Below are positions 14,951 to 21,986 of a DNA stretch of 64,000 bases, in pieces. The notes under the pieces were generated by a model, which did no database searches, was not told the DNA's origin, and saw only the letters and a list, made by a program, of their open reading frames with translations. Position 1 is the stretch's first letter, and every line of letters begins with the position of its first letter. The position numbers and the translations under genes were made by a program. This DNA comes from Massiliimalia sp964370215 (GTDB taxonomy: Bacteria > Bacillota > Clostridia > Oscillospirales > Ruminococcaceae): NCBI GenBank assembly GCA_964370215.1, contig CAYJIM010000005.1, positions 14,798 through 78,797 of the forward strand. The letters run 5' to 3'.

Positions 14951-16804
14951 TTAATGTTTTTGAATGGTTACCTGTCGCGGTTTTGAGGACTCCGCCACCA
15001 TGTAAAAAAGACATTCTCTGAGTGTCGCTTCATCGGTTTGAGTTTCAAGAAGCTGTTCTAACTGCGCAAGTCCCCCTTGCAAAATGCTCGGGTCAATACC
15101 GGTATCGCGCATAATGAAGATTTTTTTATGGGAGGTTTTGTCGACCGTTTCGTTGTCGAGTTTCAATTCCTCAAACATCTTTTCCCCATCACGTAGACCG
15201 GTGATTTTGATGTCTATATCCTGGTAAGGGGTCAACCCCGACAAGCGAATCAAATTGATGGCCAAGTCGTAAATCCTGACGGGTTTTCCCATATCAAGTA
15301 CAAACAACTCCGAGCCTTTCGCCGCAGCTCCCGCGGAAAGGACAAGGGTCACCGCCTCCGGAATGGTCATAAAGTAACGGGTCATCTCTTGATGCGTAAC
15401 GGTTACCGGCCCCCCTGCCGCGATCTGCTTTTTAAAGAGCGGAATAACCGACCCATTAGAACCCAAGACGTTACCAAAACGTACCGCAACGCATTCTGTT
15501 CCACGATCACAATATGCTTTGACTAACAGCTCACAAATACGTTTGGTTGCCCCCATCACGTTGGTCGGGTTGACTGCTTTGTCAGTGGAGATCAAAATGA
15601 ATTTTTCAACCCCAGTGGCAACTGTTTCTTCCAGCAGGTTTTTCGTGCCGAAAATATTGTTTTTAATCGCTTCAAACGGGTTGATTTCCATCATCGGCAC
15701 ATGCTTGTGTGCCGCCGCATGGAAGACAATTTGCGGTTTGTACTGTGCGAAAATATTTTTCAATCGCAATTGGTCCCTAACCGAACCAAAAGCCGTCACA
15801 TACCTGTCCGCAAATTCCCCTTTCAGTTCTTCGTTGAGTTCAAACAGCCCGTTTTCATTGATGTCATAAATAATCAGTTGTTTGCAGCCATTCTGCAGAA
15901 TTTGACGACAGAGCTCCGAACCGATCGACCCTGCTCCACCGGTGACCAGCACCACACGATCCTGTACAAAGGCACGGTTGATTTTGTTGTCCACCTTGAT
16001 CGGCTTGCGAAACAACAGGTCTTCGATGGATACTTCACGCAAGGCCACATCGGTCACGTTGTTGCTGAACTGATCCAACCCCACCACACGCTGTACAACA
16101 CGTGTTTTGAGTTGCGCTGCCGACACTTGATCGTAAATGGTGCTCATCTGCTCTTCAGAGGCCGATGGAATGGCGATGAGCAATTCTTCTGCACCTAATT
16201 TTTTAGCATAATAGCCAACCGTGTCAATGTTTCCTAACACTTTGACACCAACAAGTTTCAATCCTTGCTTTTGCGGATCGTCGTCCACAAATCCCACAGG
16301 ATACATCCCGTGGACCTTGTTATTTAAGATTTGTTTTGCCATTAAGGCACCAGCTTCACCTGCACCGATAATCAACACCTTTTTGTTGTTGCCACTGCGC
16401 CCTGCACGCAGGCTCAAAAACCATCTTTGGTAGCGAGGAATGGCGCGCACTGCACAAGAGAGCAGGAAAAACATCATCCCATACAACACGGTGATGGAGC
16501 CGGAAATGCCCACCACACCGGCCAGTTTAATCAACAACAGCAGCACGATGGTAAAGAGCATGACCAATCCCTGTTTGATAATTTCGGCAAAACCAAAATA
16601 CGCCAATACACTATTGTAGCAATCCAACAACACACTAATCGCCACCGACAAAATAACTGCAAGCGGCACGGTATATAACAACACATCTTGATAATACATC
16701 GGTACCATAAACTCAAATCGCAAAGAAGCCGCCAAAAACATGGCAACGACCCCCAGTGCAATATCCACTAAGATAAAAAAGTACTGCTTTGTGCGCATAC
16801 TCAT
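14951..16804 (-). CDS. Membrane nucleotide-sugar 4,6-dehydratase (CapD/PglF/EpsC family)
   Basis: 617 residues. Four to five membrane segments in the first 130 residues, a CoA-binding-like Rossmann domain (VLIIGAGEAGALMAKQIL, about 155-170), then an extended SDR domain from about 280 with VLVTGGAGSIGSELCRQI, HAAAHKHVPMMEINP, and STDKAVNPTNVMGATKR. In this family the usual SDR Tyr is replaced by Met as seen here. Members turn UDP-GlcNAc into a 4-keto-6-deoxy sugar, which opens synthesis of modified polysaccharide sugars. Start at 16804, 7 bases after GGGG; an upstream in-frame ATG at 16843 lacks a good site. First gene of a pair with the GT4 enzyme. Confidence 0.9.
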   Translation of the reverse strand: MSMRTKQYFFILVDIALGVVAMFLAASLRFEFMVPMYYQDVLLYTVPLAVILSVAISVLLDCYNSVLAYFGFAEIIKQGLVMLFTIVLLLLIKLAGVVGISGSITVLYGMMFFLLSCAVRAIPRYQRWFLSLRAGRSGNNKKVLIIGAGEAGALMAKQILNNKVHGMYPVGFVDDDPQKQGLKLVGVKVLGNIDTVGYYAKKLGAEELLIAIPSASEEQMSTIYDQVSAAQLKTRVVQRVVGLDQFSNNVTDVALREVSIEDLLFRKPIKVDNKINRAFVQDRVVLVTGGAGSIGSELCRQILQNGCKQLIIYDINENGLFELNEELKGEFADRYVTAFGSVRDQLRLKNIFAQYKPQIVFHAAAHKHVPMMEINPFEAIKNNIFGTKNLLEETVATGVEKFILISTDKAVNPTNVMGATKRICELLVKAYCDRGTECVAVRFGNVLGSNGSVIPLFKKQIAAGGPVTVTHQEMTRYFMTIPEAVTLVLSAGAAAKGSELFVLDMGKPVRIYDLAINLIRLSGLTPYQDIDIKITGLRDGEKMFEELKLDNETVDKTSHKKIFIMRDTGIDPSILQGGLAQLEQLLETQTDEATLRECLFYMVAESSKPRQVTIQKH

Positions 16805-16863
16805 ATCAAATCCCCATTCTTTCTCATCATATCTATATATCATTATGCTATCTTATCATCTCT

Positions 16864-17123
16864 AATTTCCATTAAAAAAGACTGTAAACATGCTCTATTT
16901 TATCATAATTTTGCCGTTTAGTCAAATTTCTGGTGATTTATTCACCAAATAATCACATCTTTTTTCTTAGTGTTCGCACCCTGTACAGCATTACTCTTTT
17001 TCTCATTTCACATTTATCAAAATTTCACAAACTATACTAGCAAAATCAAAAAGCCCTTTTCTTTTTTGACATCCTTGCTGAGTGCCTAACAATCTGCAAT
17101 TTGCGTGTTTAAGCTTTTCTAAA
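16864..17123. other. AT-rich intergenic region
   Basis: Between the CapD-like gene and the TVP38 terminator. No open frame with a ribosome site and no copy of the repeat families was seen; it must hold the CapD promoter, which I cannot place with confidence. Confidence 0.5.
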
Positions 17124-17163
17124 AAAATGCTGAGGCTAAACGTTTGTTTAGCCTCAGCATTTT
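17124..17163. terminator. Terminator of the TVP38 operon
   Basis: A perfect 18-bp stem, AAAATGCTGAGGCTAAAC and GTTTAGCCTCAGCATTTT, loop GTTT, 20 bases after the TVP38 stop. Confidence 0.8.
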
Positions 17164-17183
17164 CGATACAATCAATCATCCTG

Positions 17184-17906
17184 TTAATTTTTCGCCATTT
17201 TCATCCCATCCTCAACCGATGGGGATGTGTTCGACGACACGTCTTCTAACGCTTCCTGCTTTTTCTTTTTCTTAGAAATGAGCATCGTCAAGACGGTAAA
17301 AACAATCAGCACGGCGATGGAAATGACCAAACCCCACGGATTGCTCTGCACATCCGCTGCAGTGTAAGAAAGGTAAACGTACACTGCTGACCCCGGAAGC
17401 ATCCCGATGAAAGTTGCAAGCGCATATTTTGGATAGGAAATAGAGGATAGTCCCGGCACATAGTTGACGACATTAAATGGAAAAATCGGGATGGCGCGTA
17501 AATACAAAACGTATAAAAATCCGTTTTTCTCCATTTGGTTATTTATTTTCTCAAGAAAGGATCCTGATTTGATAAATCGCATGACAAAGTCTTTGCCGGC
17601 AAAGCGGGAGATAAAAAAGGTAATGGTACAGCCGATGTTAGAGGCAATGACCACCAACAAAAGCCCTTCCCAAAACCCGAACAGCGGTGCGGCAAGCAAC
17701 GTCATCGGCAAACCCGGCACCACCAAAATGACGGCGAGAATATAAAGTCCACAGAAGATAAACGGTGCCCAAAAGGAGTCCCTAATTCCATCAAATAGTG
17801 CAGTAATCGATTCGATGCTCAAATAATTGCGTAGCGGTGTCAAAAATACCACCAGTGCCAAAACCAACACAACAATCAACGGCAAAAATTTTTTAAACTT
17901 TTTCAT
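17184..17906 (-). CDS. TVP38/TMEM64 (DedA-related) membrane protein
   Basis: 240 residues with about six hydrophobic segments. The VTT/SNARE-associated domain is visible: LVVPGLPMTLLAAPLFGFWEG, ASNIGCTITFFISRF, YLRAIPIFPFNVVNYVPGL, and FIGMLPGSAVYVYL. Family members are thought to move or scramble lipids, but substrates are unsettled. The Lys-rich tail is followed by a Ser-rich acidic end. ATG at 17906 fits the AGGA at 8 bases better than the ATG at 17915. It overlaps the upstream CDP-alcohol phosphatidyltransferase gene by 14 bases, so the two are translationally coupled. Confidence 0.88.
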   Translation of the reverse strand: MKKFKKFLPLIVVLVLALVVFLTPLRNYLSIESITALFDGIRDSFWAPFIFCGLYILAVILVVPGLPMTLLAAPLFGFWEGLLLVVIASNIGCTITFFISRFAGKDFVMRFIKSGSFLEKINNQMEKNGFLYVLYLRAIPIFPFNVVNYVPGLSSISYPKYALATFIGMLPGSAVYVYLSYTAADVQSNPWGLVISIAVLIVFTVLTMLISKKKKKQEALEDVSSNTSPSVEDGMKMAKN

Positions 17907-18498
17907 CTTCCTCATCCTTCATAATTTTCGTAATATGATAAAAGCGGATGATCCCCGTCACAAAAATGAGCAGGGTAAAGGCAAGCAACAGATAACCTGC
18001 CGCCGATGGGAACAACAGCATCAACCCAAAGGTAATAAACGTTTCGGTGCGCTCTGCAAGACCGGGGTCATAGTGCATACTTTTCTCCCCCATGTTTTGC
18101 ATGAGTGCCCCTGCCACACTAAAAGTGGCAAAATTGAAGACCACTGACACAAAAAATAGTAGGTAGAAAAAGGAAAATTCCGGTAGAGCAAAGTAAAAAC
18201 CCAATACAATCGCCGACTCTACCAAACGGTCAAATACCATGTCCCAAAATGCACCGAGCTTAGAGCTTTTCTTGGTCAGCCGTGCCACCGTACCATCTAG
18301 CACATCCATCAATCCGGAGAGTGCCAACAACACCCCTGCTACCAGATAGGCTTGCAATGCCACGCAAACACCGGCGGCAACCCCCAACAACAATGCCAAC
18401 ACCGTCACCTGATTGGGTGTCAGGCGCAGTTTTACCAATGCCTTCCCCCCTAAGTCAAATGCAGGTTGTACAACTTTGCGATAACGACTGTCAATCAT
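17893..18498 (-). CDS. CDP-alcohol phosphatidyltransferase
   Basis: 201 residues, a membrane enzyme that swaps CMP of a CDP-alcohol (usually CDP-diacylglycerol) for an acceptor alcohol. The full family signature D-x2-DG-x2-AR-x8-G-x3-D-x3-D is present, beginning DVLDGTVAR and ending GAFWDMVFD, with its Mg-binding Asp residues. About five membrane segments. The acceptor (glycerol-phosphate, inositol-phosphate or other) cannot be told. Start ATG at 18498 lies 8 bases after AGGAGG and overlaps the upstream flavoprotein stop in an ATGA junction. The middle gene of a three-gene operon. Confidence 0.88.
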   Translation of the reverse strand: MIDSRYRKVVQPAFDLGGKALVKLRLTPNQVTVLALLLGVAAGVCVALQAYLVAGVLLALSGLMDVLDGTVARLTKKSSKLGAFWDMVFDRLVESAIVLGFYFALPEFSFFYLLFFVSVVFNFATFSVAGALMQNMGEKSMHYDPGLAERTETFITFGLMLLFPSAAGYLLLAFTLLIFVTGIIRFYHITKIMKDEEDEKV

Positions 18499-19925
18499 GC
18501 TCGTTTCCTCCTCATACCAATGATCTGTAACAATAATTTTGTCTGCCACGGCTTGACCCCCTCTTTGCGATAGGTACTTGCCGCTGTTTTATAGATTTCC
18601 GCTTGGGTAGGATAAGGCAAAATCACATTGTTCCATGCAGAGATCTTTTGTTTGTTTGCAACCGCCAATGCCGCCGGTGCAATCAACTCCCCGGCCTTCT
18701 CACCCACCAATGTCGCCCCGATGAGTACCCCTTTGCGATCGACTGACACCTTTAAAAAACCATCTAAATCGTCCTCCGCTCTAGCGCGGTCATTGCCTTT
18801 GAGGGGCAATCGCATCGTCTTGCTCCCCTTCAACTGTTTGGCCTGCGCTTCTGAAAGCCCCACATGCGCCACCTCTGGCAGGGTGTAAGTACACCAACAT
18901 ACCTTACTGTAATCCACCGTTTGTCGCAAGCCGAGCAGTGCATTTTGCAGGACAACCCCTGCCTGATACCCTGCCATATGGGTGAATTGGAAGGGGCCTG
19001 CCGCATCCCCGCAGGCATAAATGCTGGGCACACTGCTCCGCAGATGGCGATCCACTACAATCTGTCCGTTTTTTGCAAGAGTCACGCCGACTTCTTCTAG
19101 CCCTAGCCCTTTGGTGACTGCTTTCCTACCAAGACTGACAAGCAACGCATCACCTACAATCTGCCGTTCTTTGCCATCCTGTGTGACGGTGACGACAATT
19201 TCCTCCCCACGCTTGTCCACTCGCCCAATCGCCGCCTGTAGGCAAAGCTGCACACCGTCTGCCTCCAATCGTTGTTTCAAGATGGGACCGACTTCCGGTT
19301 CATCCTTTGAAAAGAGTGTCGACGACCGATCGATGACCGTGACGGTACTGCCGAGATGACAAAACCCCTGTCCCAATTCCAATCCGATGGGTCCTGCCCC
19401 TAGCACCAACAGACGATCGGGCAGCGTTTGCATTTCAAATATGTTGTGGTTGGTGTAATAAGGGACTTCCGACAATCCCGCAATGGGCGGAATAGCAGCT
19501 TCCGAGCCTGTGGCAATGATCACCGACTTTGCCCGATACCGTTTGCCACCAGCTTCCACCGTGTGTCCGTCCACCAAAACGCCTTTATGGCGGACCACCT
19601 TCACTCCAAGACCCTCAAACCTCTCCTGCGAGTCATGGGGGGCAATGCTTTCTATGACATCATGGACATACCCCATCACATCGGCAAGGTCAACACCACC
19701 AAGTGCCGTATGAACACCTAAAGATTGTACCGCTTTTGTGCGATGCGCCCCATGCGCACCATGTAAAAAACTCTTGCTCGGCACACAACCGTAGTTCAAA
19801 CAATCCCCACCCATGAGGCTCTCTTCAAACAATACCGCCTTCCCACCGAGTGCTGCTGTGCCTGCCGCGACCACCAGTCCTGCAGAACCTGCGCCGATAA
19901 TTGCCATATCGTATTCGTAGCGCAT
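18495..19925 (-). CDS. MerA-like FAD/NAD-dependent disulfide oxidoreductase
   Basis: 476 residues of the dihydrolipoyl dehydrogenase/mercuric reductase family: FAD-binding AIIGAGSAGLVVAAG, redox-active cysteines in GGDCLNYGCVPSK, NAD-binding LVLGAGPIGLELGQGF, second FAD site SIYACGDAAG. Near the C-terminus, where dihydrolipoyl dehydrogenase has the catalytic His-Pro, the sequence reads LPYPTQAE, Tyr in place of His as in mercuric reductases. No MerR, MerT or N-terminal HMA domain is present, so mercury detoxification is not supported. In many bacteria such proteins are neighbours of or fused to TVP38 proteins, as here. Start 19925, 7 bases after GGAG. Confidence 0.85.
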   Translation of the reverse strand: MRYEYDMAIIGAGSAGLVVAAGTAALGGKAVLFEESLMGGDCLNYGCVPSKSFLHGAHGAHRTKAVQSLGVHTALGGVDLADVMGYVHDVIESIAPHDSQERFEGLGVKVVRHKGVLVDGHTVEAGGKRYRAKSVIIATGSEAAIPPIAGLSEVPYYTNHNIFEMQTLPDRLLVLGAGPIGLELGQGFCHLGSTVTVIDRSSTLFSKDEPEVGPILKQRLEADGVQLCLQAAIGRVDKRGEEIVVTVTQDGKERQIVGDALLVSLGRKAVTKGLGLEEVGVTLAKNGQIVVDRHLRSSVPSIYACGDAAGPFQFTHMAGYQAGVVLQNALLGLRQTVDYSKVCWCTYTLPEVAHVGLSEAQAKQLKGSKTMRLPLKGNDRARAEDDLDGFLKVSVDRKGVLIGATLVGEKAGELIAPAALAVANKQKISAWNNVILPYPTQAEIYKTAASTYRKEGVKPWQTKLLLQIIGMRRKRA

Positions 19926-20247
19926 AACCTTTCTCCATTCCTGCCGCAATCATCTAAGACTCGCTGTCACGATGCGGCACCGCAAAACAACGATTGGTTT
20001 TACCTTTCGGGTCTTTGCAATGGATATTTGCCAGAATATTTGCGCATGGACGTGCCTTCCATCCTCTTTTAATTCATAGTTTATCAGTGTGAATTATCCT
20101 GAATGAAAAAGCACCTCCCTTCGGATTTGCTGTTTCACCCATTATACCACTTTTCCACTCCACTTTTCAAATGTTAAATGCTTTATTTTAGTATTTTTGA
20201 AAAAAATTATTAAAATTAAACAAATCAGAGTCTTTCTCTTTATACAA
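19926..20247. other. Intergenic region with a possible coding remnant
   Basis: On the minus strand between about 20061 and 19954 a frame reads through a Cys-containing stretch (for example RPCANILANIHCKDPKGK, then NRCFAVP) to a TAG, but it follows a TGA and has no start codon. It may be the end of a broken gene or chance. No other feature was seen before the Nudix terminator. Confidence 0.3.
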
Positions 20248-20281
20248 AAAAGCAAGGTGAAGTCTGCTCCACCTTGCTTTT
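20248..20281 (-). terminator. Terminator of the Nudix gene
   Basis: A 12-bp stem, AAAAGCAAGGTG and CACCTTGCTTTT, with T-run on the minus strand. Confidence 0.75.
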
Positions 20282-20314
20282 CCTGTTATTCACTTTTTCT
20301 AGCTCCACACGCAA

Positions 20315-20728
20315 TCAATAGCTACTCTTGATCATCGCTTTGACTTTATTGACCAACTGTCGGTCGTTGTCATAACTCAAAATTTGGTATGCGTGGTTGA
20401 TCTCCACCCAGCGGATTTGAGAAATCTCTTCCGGCTGTGGTGTCGGCTTGTACGTTTTGGCAAATGCCAAGAAGTACACCACCTGCTTCATGGTATCTTT
20501 TTTGGGAGAGTATAACACCGTTTCGCGAAACGAATCATCTATCATGATATCAATGCCGGTTTCCTCTTTGACCTCACGCACTGCCGTTTGCACTTCCGTT
20601 TCCGCTTCTTCTACATGACCTTTCGGAAAGGACCAATGTCCGCCATTTGCATGTTTGATCAAAAGTAATTCGGTATTTCCATGGAACTTGCGAAATACGA
20701 TGGCCCCACAAGATTTTTCATACTGCAT
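20315..20728 (-). CDS. Nudix hydrolase (bis-nucleosyl tetraphosphatase-like)
   Basis: 137 residues, a small cytosolic Nudix enzyme that cleaves a nucleoside-diphosphate-linked substrate. The complete Nudix box is present: G-x5-E-x7-REVKEETGI, beginning GHVEEAETE. The N-terminal SCGAIVFRK and WSFPKGH fit the Ap4A hydrolase-like subgroup (MutT/AP4A), so clearing dinucleoside polyphosphates is plausible. ATG at 20728 chosen because GAGGGG lies 8 bases upstream; the GTG at 20737 overlaps that site. Single gene. Confidence 0.88.
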   Translation of the reverse strand: MQYEKSCGAIVFRKFHGNTELLLIKHANGGHWSFPKGHVEEAETEVQTAVREVKEETGIDIMIDDSFRETVLYSPKKDTMKQVVYFLAFAKTYKPTPQPEEISQIRWVEINHAYQILSYDNDRQLVNKVKAMIKSSY

Positions 20729-20850
20729 TTGTGACACCCCTCTACTTCTTTTCAGTATTACTATACCATAAAACCTGAGAAAAGTTTTGAACTTTTTAAG
20801 AATTATTACGGTGTGATGTAAAGGAGTTGTCGTTCAAACAACATTGTCGT

Positions 20851-21039
20851 TTATCCAATTGCACGATATCGGGTATCCCGCAGTCCTGCCACGACTTCAT
20901 ACAGGTAGCGTAGTTGCTCTGCTTCAAATTTATGTAACGAGATTTCTGCCTCCTTGTCTTGGCGCTTTCTCAACACTTGAATTCTCCACCAATGATACTC
21001 AATTTTTACACCAATCCATTTTAGTTTCATCGCCCTCAT
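20851..21039 (-). CDS. Small charged protein of unknown function (62 residues)
   Basis: The ATG at 21039 lies 6 bases after GGAGGG. The product starts MRAMKLKWIGVKIEYHWW and goes on with a Lys/Arg- and Glu-rich helix (VLRKRQDKEAEISLHKFEAE), with no membrane segment. No family recognised. A longer upstream reading in the same frame has no ribosome site. The strong site and the clean composition support a real small gene. Confidence 0.5.
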   Translation of the reverse strand: MRAMKLKWIGVKIEYHWWRIQVLRKRQDKEAEISLHKFEAEQLRYLYEVVAGLRDTRYRAIG

Positions 21040-21294
21040 GACAGTCCCTCCATGTAGTTTATTTTTGGGTTTTCGCTGTTGTTTTTGCTGTATTGTCAGT
21101 ATACGACAAAGGGGCTGTCGAATGCTGTCACAATGCGTCACGGAAATAAAAAAAGTTTTGCGAAATGTTATTTTTCAGAATTTCTTAGACATTTTTTACC
21201 AACTTTTCCTACATTTTGAAACAAACGAAACAACTTTGGATGTTTTGATTGCGTGAATGGATGGCAGATGGATCATACAAAACAAACCTCTCGT
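21040..21294. other. Intergenic region, no gene recognised
   Basis: AT-rich; probably carries the promoter of the 62-residue gene. Repeats start at 21295. Confidence 0.45.
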
Positions 21295-21330
21295 TGTGCG
21301 GTAGGGGCGATTCACGAATCGCCTGCGGTG
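21295..21330. repeat. Family 3 palindrome (GGCGATTCACGAATCGCC)
   Basis: TGCGGTAGG followed by GGCGATTCACGAATCGCC. The same core is found at 37545-37570. Confidence 0.65.
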
Positions 21331-21367
21331 ATTGCATCGTTTTCATTGTGCGATTGCCCGCAAAAAA

Positions 21368-21487
21368 GCAGTTTGGCATATGCCAAACTGCTTGAACGCT
21401 AACACTTGAGAGTTGCCTATCAGCAATGAGACCGTGGGACGCTGTCCCACACCCTGCCACTTTTGAAAAAGTGAACAAAACTTTTAT
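21368..21487 (+). repeat. Dispersed intergenic repeat, family 1
   Basis: Starts with the hairpin GCAGTTTGGC/GCCAAACTGC, then the shared TTGAACGCTAACACTTGAGAG block, the GTTGCC...GCAA hairpin, GTGGGACGCTGTCCCAC and CCACTTTTGAAAAAGTG. Same order as in copies at 31561, 37309, 47515 and (reversed) 61983. Confidence 0.8.
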
Positions 21488-21539
21488 TTGTCACCTGATT
21501 TTTATGAGATAACAAACGAAGGACAGAGCAACCCCTTCG

Positions 21540-21595
21540 TTGTGCCGTAGGGCGACCCTATGTGGTCGCCCACAGTGCCTGCCGGTGCTACCGGC
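21540..21595. repeat. Family 3 palindrome pair next to the HIT gene stop codon
   Basis: GGGCGACCCTATGTGGTCGCCC followed by GCCGGTGCTACCGGC. The second palindrome touches the stop codon of the HIT gene. Confidence 0.6.
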
Positions 21596-21936
21596 TAGCC
21601 CGGAGGCCATGCGAGTTGACGTCCGGCGAGTACGTGATAATGCAGGTGTCGCACCGTTTGACCACCGTCATCTCCAACGTTTGTCACTACGCGGTACCCG
21701 TCTTGCAACCCCAAATCCTTTGCAATTGTTGCAATCGCTTGAAAGATGTGTCCGACAACTGCCGCATTTTCTGCGGTAATTGCATCCGCTCCATCAATGT
21801 GTTCCTTTGGAATCACCAAAAAATGCACCGGTGCTTTGGGATCAATGTCGTAAAATGCATAGCACCATTCATCTTGGTACACCTCTGTGGACGGAATTTG
21901 CCCATCCACAATTTTGCAAAACAAACAATCAGCCAT
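21595..21936 (-). CDS. HIT family nucleotide hydrolase (HinT-like)
   Basis: 113 residues, full length for HinT, which hydrolyses purine nucleoside phosphoramidates and adenylated by-products. Start MADCLFCKIVDGQIPS with the two zinc-site Cys residues, then AFYDIDPKAPVHFLVIPKEH and the histidine triad HLHYHVLAGR near the end. It follows alaS by 50 bases with no terminator between, so it is probably the last gene of the T-box operon; HinT clearing aminoacyl-adenylate leftovers would fit next to a tRNA synthetase. Confidence 0.92.
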   Translation of the reverse strand: MADCLFCKIVDGQIPSTEVYQDEWCYAFYDIDPKAPVHFLVIPKEHIDGADAITAENAAVVGHIFQAIATIAKDLGLQDGYRVVTNVGDDGGQTVRHLHYHVLAGRQLAWPPG

Positions 21937-21986
21937 CTTGTCCCCTCCTCATACGGGCGACGAACCCGCCACCCATATCATTGTTT

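Noticed and set aside
18495..19925. Mercury resistance because of the MerA-like protein
   Set aside because: No merR, merT, merP or HMA domain; gene is fused in an operon with lipid genes.
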